This document shows, piece by piece, positions 11,199-21,208 of a stretch of 64,000 bases of DNA. Under the pieces are notes generated by a model that was not told the DNA's origin, did not search any database, and saw nothing but the letters and a program-made list of their open reading frames with translations. This DNA is from Rhabdornis inornatus (taxonomy: Eukaryota > Chordata > Aves > Passeriformes > Rhabdornithidae), in contig VWZS01004810.1 of assembly GCA_013397075.1 (NCBI GenBank), forward strand, positions 536,999 to 600,998. The letters run 5' to 3'. The position numbers and the translations under genes were made by a program. Numbering within the stretch: the first letter of the stretch is position 1; every line of letters begins with the position of its first letter.

Positions 11199-12165
11199 CC
11201 TTTTCCATGCATCCCTTCTCCCTCATCCCCATCAGCATCAACATTTCCCTCTGCAGCTGCTGTGCTGTTCTCAGCCCTAGCTGAGCTAGAAAGTGATGAC
11301 ATAAAACAATCTTTCTGCTTACTGAAGTCTTACCACTTTAATTTGAAGATCTGATGAACACAGGAGCTCCTCTTTGCACATCCTTGTGCAGCAGGATGGG
11401 GTAGGGACAAATTGTGGGCATTGAAGTACCGAATAATAACTAATAATAAATAATAATAAATAAGAGTAATAATAGATTTTTTAATCAGGTTCCACCAGCT
11501 GAGAATCAGAAATCACCTTCCTACACCAGCAAAAAAAGGATTCTCTGAAGGAGAAAGTTCTGCTAACAGAGACTGGTTTTGTGAGTGTTGTTTGCTTTGT
11601 GCTGCCTTAATATTTATTGATGTAAAAAATGTTTGTTCAGCTCTTTTAATGGAATCAGCCTTTGACCAAAAAAAAAAAAAAAAAGAAAAAAAAAGACACC
11701 TTTTGGTAAATAACTTATTTAACATTTTCTGTAATGTAAAGATGGTTTTTAATATTTATTACAGAAGCAAGGTACTGCAGGTACTGAAGAAAAATCGAGA
11801 TTTTTTTAAAGTTGGCACATTTGAAATTTTATATTTGTACTCGTCATGTTATAAAACTATTTGTTGTTGTAGTCAAACAGGTCCTGAAAGAATCAAGAAT
11901 GTGATCCACCTTCCATTGTTTCTCTCCTGCTGAAAGAATGTAGGTTAAAAAAAAATACTCTGTCAGTTGTCATTGTTTTTTAGCAATGTGAAAAATGTTA
12001 AATATTTTAAAGCATTTTAACCATCCCTGGAAGGTTCTTCTGGAAGCTGCCTGATGCTGGGCTTTGTGTTAGGTACTTAGATTGATGCTGTGTCTGAAAA
12101 TGTTACTTAGAATCAGACAATTAAAATGAAAAATCATCACAAATGTGTTTGTGTCATTTTGTTGA
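11199..12165 (+). other. CDK5RAP2: 3' untranslated region and candidate polyadenylation sites
   Basis: This is noncoding sequence after the stop codon. Overlapping AATAAA signals lie at 11445-11450 and 11455-11460, inside an (AAT)n-like run. A further ATTAAA at 12120-12125 is followed about 20-35 nt later by a GT-rich stretch (GTGTTTGTGTCATTTTGTTG), a good downstream element. A short and a long 3'UTR are therefore both possible. A stretch of A's near 11669-11684 is genomic and could misprime oligo-dT libraries. The extent is inferred. Confidence 0.55.
11431..11475. repeat. (AAT)n microsatellite in the 3'UTR
   Basis: This is an imperfect AAT/AATA run of about 45 bp, interrupted by AAC and GAG. 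It supplies two AATAAA hexamers that may act as polyadenylation signals. Confidence 0.7.
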
Positions 12166-12547
12166 AAACCTCAGACTTGGGGCCTTACTGACCAAAGCAG
12201 CCACATCAGATCATTCACTTCCTGAGTGACACAAAGTCAACTGGGAACACAGTTCAGTTTAACATTAACAAGGCAATAATTTGAACAGATTTTTGGTTAC
12301 AAAAGCAGAGTTTGTGGTGCAAGCATGACTTGATTGAGCTGATCTCACACAAAACACGATGTTTTTTCTCCCTCAAGCTGATGCTATCCCCATTGTACAA
12401 GGAAATTTGCCCTTGGCATCCAAGCACTGGGACTGGGAGATCCTAAGACAGGACTGGTGTTATATTGGTCCTTGGGTTTTGCCCTTTTGTAATGAGCTGC
12501 CACAGAATTCTGGGTTTGTGCTCTGAGGTGCTGTGTCCTGTGCCTTG
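12166..12547. other. Intergenic sequence, nothing recognised
   Basis: This is the spacer between the presumed end of the 3'UTR and the first CR1 element. It is AT-rich at first and then more GC-rich. No gene, repeat or RNA is evident. Confidence 0.6.
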
Positions 12548-13012
12548 CACAGCACTTGGGGGCTGCAGGGTTGGAAAGGACCTTGAATCCCATCCCCCTC
12601 CCAGGGCAGGGACACCTCCCACTGTCCCAGGCTGCTCCAAGCCCCAATGTCCAGCCTGGCCTTGGACACTGCCAGGGATCCAGGGGCAGCCACAGCTGCT
12701 CTGGGCACCCTGTGCCAGGGAAGAAATGGAGTGCCATTCCCCACCCTCCCAGGGGAGAAATGTTTCCTAATATCCAGTGTAAACCTCCTCTGTCTCAGTT
12801 TAAAGCCATTCCCCCTTGTCCTGTCACTTGAAGCCCTTGTAAGTAGTCTCTCTCCCATCTTTTCTGTTTGCTCCCCTCTGGTTCTAAAAATTAGATTAGA
12901 TCTAATTTAGATCTGATTAGATCACCCCAGAACCTTCTCTTGTCCAGGCTGAGCAGCTCCCAGCCCTTCCTCACAGGAGATATCCCAAATTATCTGCTCC
13001 TCAGCCCTGGGA
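12548..13012 (-). mobile_element. CR1 LINE 3' fragment
   Basis: This is chicken-repeat-1 type non-LTR retrotransposon sequence in minus orientation. On the plus strand it reads from the antisense of the CR1 3' end (GGTTGGAAAGGACC, then CAGGGACACCTCCCACTGTC). It continues through the CTTGGACACTGCCAGGGATC and CTAATATCC segments to TTGTCCAGGCTGAGCAGCTC and CCTTCCTCACAGGAG. It is the longest of the five CR1 copies here, about 465 bp. It is 5'-truncated, keeps only the 3'UTR-proximal part, and has no open reverse transcriptase. A local TCTAAT/ATTAGA expansion lies near 12890-12925. Confidence 0.85.
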
Positions 13013-13198
13013 TGGTGTCTCCCATTCCTTCCTTCCCCACACTGCTGTGCAGCTGGGTTTCTTTTGGACAAAGCCACCTTAAAGCCTTGCATGTCCAGGG
13101 TGCCTGTTCCCATGATCCCTGCTGGATCCTGCTGCTCAAATTCCTTCTCTCAAGAACACAAATGGATTTAGTGGGGGTCCCACAGCCTTCCTGGAGGT

Positions 13199-13470
13199 GT
13201 TCTGTGCCCTGCAGAGCCCTGTCTCTGAGTTTTCCTGGAATAAATTCCAGGTGTCTGGGAGATGCTCTGTGCCCTGCCGAGCTCTGTATCTGAGTTTTCC
13301 TGGAATAAATTTCCTGGGTCTGGGAGGTGTCCCTGAGTTTTCCTGGAATTAATTCCCATTGTCTTGGGAGTTGTTCTGTGCCCTGCAGAGCCTTGTCCCT
13401 GAGTTTTCCTGGAATTCCCAGTGTCTGGGAGGTGTCCCTGAGTTTTCCTGGAATGAATTCCCGGTGTCAC
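13199..13470 (+). repeat. Minisatellite with two unit lengths
   Basis: Five copies of CTGAGTTTTCCTGGAAT start at 13225, 13290, 13333, 13399 and 13438. The spacings are 65, 43, 66 and 39 bp. The long unit contains an extra TTCTGTGCCCTGCAGAGCC-like block that the short unit lacks. The array therefore alternates long and short units. It starts about 190 bp beyond the CR1 fragment. Confidence 0.85.
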
Positions 13471-15595
13471 ATCCCGGGAGAGGCTCAGCCCGGAGCCTGC
13501 AGGGGGAGCCAGACCCATTCCTCTGGATTCGGGAAAAACGGGAAAAGTTAAAAATAAACTCCGCGAATTGGGGAAAACGGGGGGAGGTAAGGGAAGAGCG
13601 TGCAGTCAAACTTGTTCTTCAGTCTCTTCACACATTATTGTCCTCACAGCTCACGAAAAACGTCAAGTTAATTTTACTAAGTAGCTAAATTATAGACACT
13701 CAGATGTAATCAGAATCCGCTATACATTTCAACTTTCAAAATTAATCATCCTGCGTTTCTGAGTTATCACACCTGAAGGAAACAGCTGTACTGCTATATA
13801 TAGCATTCCCATGACTCCTGGTCTTGCAGCCTTTTATTGCCCCCACACCATCTGCACTTAAAAATAAATAAATAACCAGGTTAAACGTTTCCCTTTCCTG
13901 AGATGATTTGCCACTTACTTCTTAATGCTCGCTATTGTGCCCTCTCAGAGATCTTCTCCTGACCCCTTTTTTCTTCTGACAGGCTCTAATTGCTGCACCC
14001 AGTTCACACCTGGGCAGGTCTCACCACTGAGATTGGTTAAAAAAAAAAACAAAAAAACCAGGATATCATTACCTCTTTAAAAACAGATGATCCTACAAGA
14101 TCAAAGTATTTCATCTTAATGAGAAGTGCCTGTTAACCGCACACAATTTACTGGGCTGGTTTAAAAGGAATTAGGAAAAAAAAATCAGGAAAAAAGCTCA
14201 CCAGATGGTGGCTGTGGAAGACAAAGCTTACGAAGTGTTAAACTTTGTTCCCATTAAACAAAATTAAATTTTCCTTTAAAAATAATTATGCAGGAGAAAA
14301 ATAAGCAGCATAAGCAAATGGAATTATAGGAGGGGCTCATTTGCTTAGTGAGTTGCTGCCTGTGCTTTCATTCTGTGGGCAAGGTGAATGGAAACATTGC
14401 TGAGAGAGAGGTTCGGGGAGGAGCACTCCGGTGGGAGAGGGGAGCTGCTGTCATTACCTTGACCTTGAGCCTCCTGCTCATTCCCCAGGCTCACAGGCAG
14501 TGAACAGGCTGAGGTCTTTCTCAGAGAGGATGCTAAGGGCCAGTCGAGATTAAGGGGAAAAAAAAAGGGGCGGGGGGGAAGTTAAAAAACCAAAGGCAAG
14601 GGTTTTCCCAGCTCTTCAGGCCCCCTGCAATATGAGCAGCTGTGCAGGAGCACTGAGAAAAGGCAATATTTAGTGCCCTGGGAGCAGAAGAGCACGGCCT
14701 GTGCCCAACACTGAAGACCCACCTCTGCCAAAGGGAACAAACAGAAATAATACCCAAAGCTCACAGGTCGCTGCTTATATTGAAAATAAATCAATGCAAA
14801 TACATTCAGGTGTTTTTGAAAACAAAAACACAGCAGATCTTGCAGTATTTTAATCTCCACCAAAGCTGCCCGTTCTGTTTTTGGGGGGCTTTGCAGGGTG
14901 CTGGCTGCTGGGGTGGAGAGGGGTGGGATCACAGGGAGGTTTGGGGAGGGGGCAGAGCCCTCCCCACCTTCCATATGGAATCACAGAGCAATTTGGGTTA
15001 ACTTTTCCCATTCCAGTCTGGCCCAAAGAGCCAAGCAGAGGCAAACGTGCCCTCTTGACGTTTTGGGTTTATTTTAAACACTCCTGAACTAAACAAAAAG
15101 CAAATCCTGTCATCACTGCCAAATTCCACAAAAATGACAGTGTGGGAAGACAAATATAAAAAAGGAAGTGGCAACACCCTGCAGCTCTATTGGTACCAAA
15201 TTCCCGAGGTGCAAAGAGCCCAAACCTGACCCTGGTGCCTTGTGGAAGCAGCTCCTTGGATCCCAGAGCCTTCCCAGCACAGGCAGGGGTGGATTGGGGC
15301 ATGGCAGGAGCCTGGAGGGAGCTCAGGTCTGTGCTTGTGACATCAAACCCCTCCACCCCAAGCTGCTCCTGGTATTAAACCCCAAGGGCCATTCCCAGGT
15401 AGGTGCAGGGGAATTTGCACCTCCAGCACTGGTCTCTGCTGCTGGCAGAGGGATTCTGGCCTCTGGATGTTGGGAACAGCCAAGCACAGCCACTGCACAC
15501 TGAGGATGCCACATAGCACGGGATGCTCACAGGTATGACAGCTTGGAAAAACCCTGCCTGAGTAGCACAAACCTGCTCTGTACCGTGCTACCTTA
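13471..15595. other. Intergenic sequence without recognised gene
   Basis: This stretch of about 2.1 kb is mostly AT-rich, with short A-runs near 14040 and 14570. A small cluster of CpGs lies near 13470-13600. The part from 14080 to 14400 is AT-rich and low in repeats and could be a conserved noncoding element, but I cannot show that from one sequence. Open frames of up to 130 codons show no family resemblance. Confidence 0.5.
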
Positions 15596-15790
15596 CCCCC
15601 CTTCCCTTCCTGAGCTCATCCTTTGTTCAGCCCAGTGTTCATCCTTACCAGGATTGTGCCCCCCTTCTATGCTTCCCGAGCCTGTCCTTGGCTCAGCCTG
15701 GTGTTCATCCTTCCCTTCCCAGGATTGTGCCACCCTCCTTCCCTTCCTGAGCTCATCCTTGGCTCCCCAGTGTTCGTGTTCGTGTTCATC
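15596..15790. repeat. Minisatellite, about 66-69 bp unit, about three copies
   Basis: A unit containing CCTTCCTGAGCTCATCCTT, CAGTGTTCATCCTT and CCAGGATTGTGCC recurs. The TGTTC anchor lies at 15636, 15702 and 15771, giving spacings of 66 and 69 bp. The last copy runs into a short GTGTTC duplication and then the pyrimidine tract next door. Confidence 0.8.
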
Positions 15791-15821
15791 TTCCCTTCCC
15801 CTTCCTTTCCCCTTCCACTTC

Positions 15822-15892
15822 TTTCCCTTTCCCTTTCCCTTTCCCTTTCCCTTTCCCTTTCCCTTTCCCTTTCCCTTTCCCTTTCCCTTTCC
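15822..15892. repeat. (TTTCCC)n hexanucleotide microsatellite
   Basis: About 12 nearly perfect tandem TTTCCC units form a pure pyrimidine/purine tract. It gives SLSLSL-like and RERERE-like open frames on the two strands, which are artefacts and not genes. Such tracts have mirror symmetry and can form triplex DNA. Confidence 0.95.
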
Positions 15893-17359
15893 TTCCCTCT
15901 AGATGGCAAGAGCAGGATGTGCAGCCAGGGCTGCAGACCCGGCATTGCTGAGCCCAGCCTGGCTGGGCTCCTGCCCAGCTCTGCCTGCAGGGAGCTGAAA
16001 TAAACCCAAACATCCCTGCCCGACCGGGCCTGCACTCATTAGGGTGACTGACATGAATAAGATGAGATTTGGAGCCTGAGTTATTACTGAAATTAGGAGA
16101 AAAATTCCCCAACCAAGCCCGGTCTCAAGCTGTGCTCTGCACGGATCACCGTGGTCCAGGAGCCGTGGGCATTATTGTCAGGGTGAAATTATGGGTGAGT
16201 TTAGTGCTTGCTGAAGTTTTGGGGCTGCCTCTCTACATCCCTGGAGGTGAATTCCTTCCTCTGATCCTTTTCAACAAGTCTGGCCTCCAGACTGAGCAGG
16301 TTTGGTTTCCAGAGGAGCAGACTCCTGGGGATGCCCCATCCACTCAGCCCCTCCATGCCCGGGGCCATGGAGCCCTCACCCTCCAGGGTGAAGGAAAAAC
16401 AAACCAACCCCACTCTGCTCCTAAAATGCCATTTTCCTCCACCACAGTTTGACCCTGGAGCCACAGCTCAGCTCCCAGGTCTCACCCCAGTGCTGGCTCC
16501 TGAGGGAAGGGGCAGTGGATGCTCCCTGTCCTGCAGGGAATGATCCAGGCTTAGCAGGGGCACGGCACAGGCACAGGGAAGGAATGTGCTCCCTTCCTTT
16601 GGCACCTGTTTGCAGGAAACTCCTCTGGCAGGGAGCAGAGCCTCGTCCTTGTCTCGTCCAGCAGTGGGGGAAGCCAAGGCTGCTCCTGTGCTGGGGACAC
16701 CAGAGATACAAGAAAGGTTTTGGCGACCCATTCCCATCTTTCTGTCCCCCTCCACACCTACAATGACCTCCCACACATAAAATCTGTATTTTTGTGGCTT
16801 CTGTTTCCAGAGAAGTGGCACCAAGTCCAGCGTCACACAGCAGCACAGAGCTGCAACACGTCCCTGCAAACCCAGCACACTGAAAGCAATAAATAAACCA
16901 AATAATGCCTTTTCCTACCTCTCTCCATGGGAAGTCACTCCTCTAATAAGTTCCCAACACCAAATCAAGCCCTCGGACACCTCCACAGGCAGCTTTGGGC
17001 TCCCCCCTGTTTTCCAGGACCTGCAGCTGCCCCTGCCCCGTTGCCAACCTGCTGCTCCACACTCTCCAGCCACATCATCCTTATCTTTAATTTCTGAATT
17101 GACCCCCCAGAGAAAAATCTCTGCATGCCTATTTTTTATGTGTTTATCTTGTCATTTCTTTAGAAAGATACTTGTTACAAATACATTTTTCCCCTCCTTC
17201 CCCCCAGCCCTGTCGGAGGAATCTACTTGGGTAATTTGTTGAGCGGGTTGCTGGGCCATGCATTATGCATGAGATGCAATCTTGATTTTTGCACTCCACT
17301 GTGTGCATTCTGAAACAGGAACGGCATCGTGCCCGCACGCAAAATGAACATTAACAGCT
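15893..17359. other. Intergenic sequence without recognised gene
   Basis: This is moderately GC-rich sequence with many short overlapping open frames, up to 141 codons, and none family-like. No CR1, LTR or tandem array is visible between the hexanucleotide tract and the A/C-only tract. Confidence 0.5.
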
Positions 17360-17444
17360 CAAAAAAAAAAAAAAAAACCCAAACCAAAAACAAACCCAAA
17401 AAACAACAAACCAAAAGAAACCCCCCAAAACCACAAACCAAACC
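17360..17444. repeat. A/C-only low-complexity tract
   Basis: The plus strand consists almost entirely of A and C for about 85 bases, with one G at 17417. It begins with a run of 17 A's and continues with AAAC-like and CCCAAA-like units. It is probably a decayed (AAAC)n simple repeat, perhaps seeded by a poly(A) tail. Confidence 0.85.
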
Positions 17445-17616
17445 TAGAAAACAGAAAATGCCCATTTATTTAAAGGAAAATGAGAAAACAGCCTCCACAT
17501 TTTCAAGCTGTTCTCGCTGGGATTGCTCAGAGCAGTCAAGTTGCTCCCATGTAAGCTCTGCTGGGGAGAGCCTGGGCTCAGAGCTGCTGGGTGGGACACA
17601 GCAGTGATGGTGCTGC

Positions 17617-17742
17617 AGTGTCCAGGGCCTGGCTGGATGGGGCTTGGAGCATCCTGGGATAGTGGAAAGTGTCCCTGCCCATGCCAGGGGGTGGGATGAG
17701 ATGATCTTTAAGGTCCCTTCCACCCCAAATCATTCTGGGATT
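17617..17742 (+). mobile_element. CR1 LINE 3' end, short fragment
   Basis: This is sense-orientation CR1 tail sequence: GTGTCCAGGGCCTGGCTGGA, GGGGCTTGGAGCATCCTGGG, GTGTCCCTGCCCATG, GATCTTTAAGGTCCCTTCCA, ending near ATTCTGGGATTG. The last part resembles the terminal octamer repeat of CR1. It is about 125 bp, strongly 5'-truncated, with no coding capacity. Confidence 0.85.
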
Positions 17743-18950
17743 GTGTGTGAGCCCAAAGGCAGCATCACCACCCCCTGCAGCAGTGGGGCTCAGGGGAACA
17801 TCTCTGCTCTGTCCCTCCCTGCTGCTGTCCACACACCACACATACACACAGGGACACTTCCTGCTCCTAGGGACAAATAAAACCTGCATCAGCCACTCCT
17901 GTTCACATGGATTGTGCTGCAACAGATTTTGGAACATGGAACAGGGCCAAACATTTTGGGTCGAACTCCGAAGACCCCCCCATTCACCAAAGCTTCACCA
18001 AAACTTCGAGCCTTTCTGCCAGATGTGCCCTTGTCAATCCACCACACCTCCACTCCCCCCTTCACCTTCTCCTGGCAGGGCTGGATGGACTCCTGGGCTG
18101 GCAGCAGGTGATTTGGGGGGTACAGGCTGCCAGGTGTGGTGTCAAACCCTTCAGGTTAAAGACATAAAGAAGAAACACAGACACACACACAAAAAAAAAA
18201 GATGCAGAAGATTCACAGCCCATCACCCCCCCAGCGCTCTGCCCTGCAGTATTTCATGCTTGGAGGATGTTGAGTATTTCAGAGCAATCACATGTGTGGC
18301 TCATTTTAGAGTCCATTTAAAATCCAGCTGTGGCAGTGATGTCTTTATCAACCTCTGTCACCTGCTCTGGGCAGGGGCTCCTCCAGCAGCCCCCAGGCTG
18401 GGACACAGCCACCACGGGGCCACACTGCTCCAGAGCTTGAAACATCTGCAGGAGAAAACAGAGGACAAGAAACCACGTCTGTTAATCCCAAGAGCATCAG
18501 CAGTGGAAAAGAATCAGAAAGTGGCCCCTGAGAAGAAATTGAGAAGGGAAAAAAATGTCAGAGAATGAATAAGAGGGAGAGAGACGACAGGTGGAAAGGA
18601 AAAAGGAACAGGGTAAAACGGGGACCAAGATATAAAGCCAATTATTTTTGATTCTTTGGCTTAGGGGCTAATTTATTACAGCAGTAAATCATGCTTAGGA
18701 CAGGTAATACAGCAGCCAGAGCATGGACATTATTTAGACAGTGTGATCACGGTATTAGCGCTCAGAAAAGTGGAAAAATTTAAATTTTAACTGCCTCCAG
18801 GCCACATCTCACCCTTTGCAGTCTCCTCTTCGCTCAGCATGAAGAAATATGGCACTTTGCCAGAGGCAGGAGCTCCACGTGGAGACAGAAGGGTTTCGTG
18901 GGGAAGCACAGGGCCGGGTTTGCTCCCGCAGCATCCCTGGCCGGGCTGGG
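17743..18950. other. Intergenic sequence; a 275-codon open frame that is probably not a gene
   Basis: A plus-strand open frame at 17741-18568 begins within the CR1 tail and crosses an ACACAC/poly(A) stretch at 18178-18200. Its predicted peptide is low in complexity and rich in Pro, Ser, Cys and Lys, with no domain I recognise. I treat it as a chance frame. After 18570 the sequence is purine-rich and then AT-rich up to the CpG island. Confidence 0.55.
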
Positions 18951-19740
18951 CTCAGCCCCAAATCCTCCAAATCCTCCTGTCCCGTGCTGGTACCAGGGAT
19001 GTGCCCACCCACCCACACAGCCGGCAGCCGCCAGGGCAGGGCTGAGGGTGCACAAGGATGCCGAGAGAGGCGGCAGCCAGCTCCGTGTGTCCCACGCACC
19101 CGGCGAGGGGGAGCCAGGGGTGCGGGAGCTCCGGCCGCGATTCCAGGGGGAATTTGGGCTGCGGGAACCGGCGCGGCTGAGCCGCTCATCACAGCTCAGC
19201 GGTGTGCCTTGGCTGGCAGGGGAACAGCTTCATGTTATCCAGAGGTGGTGCCTCTGTAAAGAAACTTTCCAGGGGTTGGAGGAGGCGAGGTGGTTCTTCA
19301 GGCATCGGGAATTGCGGGAGCAGCCGCATCCCCGCATCCCTCCTGCTCCACACCGCAGCAGCGCTTTGTTCAGGCTTTGTCCCCACCCCTGGGGGTGGCA
19401 GGACCCGGAGGTCTCGCCCTGACCCTGTGCCCGGCTCGGCAGCACTTTTTGGGGTGTTCACGCCGTGCCCTCCCGCATCCCGCGCTGTGAGCATCCCGCA
19501 GCCCCCGCAGGGACCCGAGCGCTCAGCGCTGCCCCTCGGGCCGGCAGGGGATGGTGGCAGCCTTGGAAAACGATGTCAAAGACGGGAAAAACTCCAGCCT
19601 GCTCCCCCTCGAATCACCGGAGCAATCGCTCATCCTCCAGCAGAGTGTAACCCGAATTTAACCGAGCGCCTTCTGCGCTTCCCCCGAGCGCAACCTGAGC
19701 CCTTTCGCTCCTGATTTCACCTGCTGGGAAACTCTCGGCG
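18951..19740. promoter_or_regulatory. Orphan CpG island
   Basis: By hand count, positions 19021-19740 contain about 55 CpG dinucleotides in 720 bp. With a GC content of roughly 60-65% this is an observed/expected ratio of about 0.75. The surrounding tens of kilobases have almost none. Dense parts include ACGCACCCGGCGAGG, CCGGCCGCGATT and GAACCGGCGCGGC. No recognised gene starts here. Several overlapping open frames (up to 174 codons) are a by-product of the GC content. The island may be a promoter of an unannotated transcript, a distal enhancer-like orphan island, or a GC-biased hotspot. Confidence 0.75.
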
Positions 19741-21026
19741 CTGTCCTGAGGCACTGCTCGCCAAAATGAACCAGCACAGCCAAAGCTCCCTGCTCCCTCC
19801 TGCCCCCCAGGCACGGAGCAATCGGAGACAGAGCTCCCCCATCCTTCCCCATCATTCCGCACCCTCCTCCATCCTTCCCCCTCCTTCTCCATCCTCCTCC
19901 ATCCTCCCCCATCGTCCCCAATCCTTCCCATCCCAGCCCAGCCTGGGGCACCCCTGCTGCTCTGACACTCCCCACCAGTATTCTGCTTGCCTAAAGCCAC
20001 GGCAGGATATTTTTCTTTTTGCAGATGGGGATATATTTAAGAAACGTGTTTACTTATATCCTGTAAAGGTACAATAAACTTATCTCCAGACATTGCATTA
20101 AAGAAACACGGTGATTTTAAAAGCTACTTTGTTCAAAAACTCCTCCAGGCAGGAAAGATTAAAAACTAGCAAGGTAGTGGTGGCTAAGGAAAAACAGAAC
20201 CATGCTGTTGTAATTTCACTGTCCCTAACAGAGCAACACACAGAGTGCACATGTGGGATAAGTTAGAATAACTTGGAGAAAGCTATTAATTTCTAACAAT
20301 GGCAAACATGGACAACAGAGGTGTTTTAAAGCACTGCTCGAGTTATTGAGCCCAGCAGATGCCACAGTGGCACTTTGAAGCCTCAGGTGGTTGGAAAGGC
20401 AGCACAGATTGTCTGGTGTTTGATCTCCCACACCCGTCTGGCTCCATCTCCATCAGCAGCTTTTGGGATAACTGGGGCCAGCACTTGATGGGGCCCGATT
20501 GGTTTGTGTTGAGGTGACACATGGGCCCAAAACCACACATTTCTACCTCTTCTGTGGGTAAAATGTGACTTCAAGCAGAAACAGGGCTAGCTTCCACCCC
20601 AAAGGCAATCTGTTTGCTGGAATTCAGGCTGCAGAGCAGGAAGGATATTTGTATTTCTATCTGCCTGAGTGCAGGCTTGCAGTCATTGCTCCTTGATTGT
20701 TTTTAGTTACAGCTGATGGTAACGCAGAGAGAAAAATCAATATGAAGTGTGTTGGCCTGGTAACCCCCCCCAAGCTGCAGAACTTGCACTGAGTTGTGGC
20801 ACTGGGAAACTGAGACACAGCATGAAAATTGGATACAGCCCAGAGCAGCTCTGATGATCTGCTCCCTGTGGGCTCTGTGCTTTCCTTGCCTCTCAGGAGG
20901 GATTTTGCAGCTGCTGCTGGAGTCTGTCAGCAGTGACAAACTGCTGGGAGACCCAGAGCAGGATCTGAGCAGTCCCCTCCATGATCTCCTGCAGGATGGG
21001 AGCACCCTGGACCTTCTCAGGGTGGG
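19741..21026. other. Intergenic sequence downstream of the CpG island
   Basis: Early in this stretch a CTCC/ATCC-rich low-complexity run (about 19840-19925) gives repetitive open frames. A strong splice-acceptor-like site (TTTTTCTTTTTGCAG, ending 20024) is followed by an AATAAA at 20073-20078 on the plus strand. They could be the end of a spliced noncoding RNA, but no matching donor was identified. The rest shows nothing recognisable. Confidence 0.4.
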
Positions 21027-21208
21027 CAGGCCCTGGCACAGGGTGCCCAGAGCAGCTGTGGCTGCCCCTGGATCCCTGGCAGTGTCCAAGGCCAGGCTGG
21101 ACACTGGGGCTTGGAGCAACCTGGGACAGTGGGAGGTGTCCCTGCCCATGGCAAGGGTGGGATGAGATGGGCTTTAAGATCCCTTCCAAGCCAAACCATT
21201 CAAATATT
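21027..21208 (+). mobile_element. CR1 LINE 3' end fragment
   Basis: This is sense-orientation CR1 tail: CCTGGCACAGGGTGCCCAGA, GCCCCTGGATCCCTGGCAGT, GGACACTGGGGCTTGGAGCA, GGGACAGTGGGAGGTGTCCC, then GGCTTTAAGATCCCTTCCAA. The terminal octamer is not preserved. It is about 180 bp and noncoding. It pairs in reverse complement with the minus-strand copies at 12.5 and 43.5 kb. Confidence 0.88.

Noticed and set aside
15667..16035. An RE-repeat or SL-repeat protein
   Set aside because: An artefact of the (TTTCCC)n tract.
17741..18568. A 275-codon plus-strand open frame, the longest in the window
   Set aside because: It begins inside a CR1 tail and crosses an (AC)n/poly(A) stretch. The peptide is low complexity with no domain.
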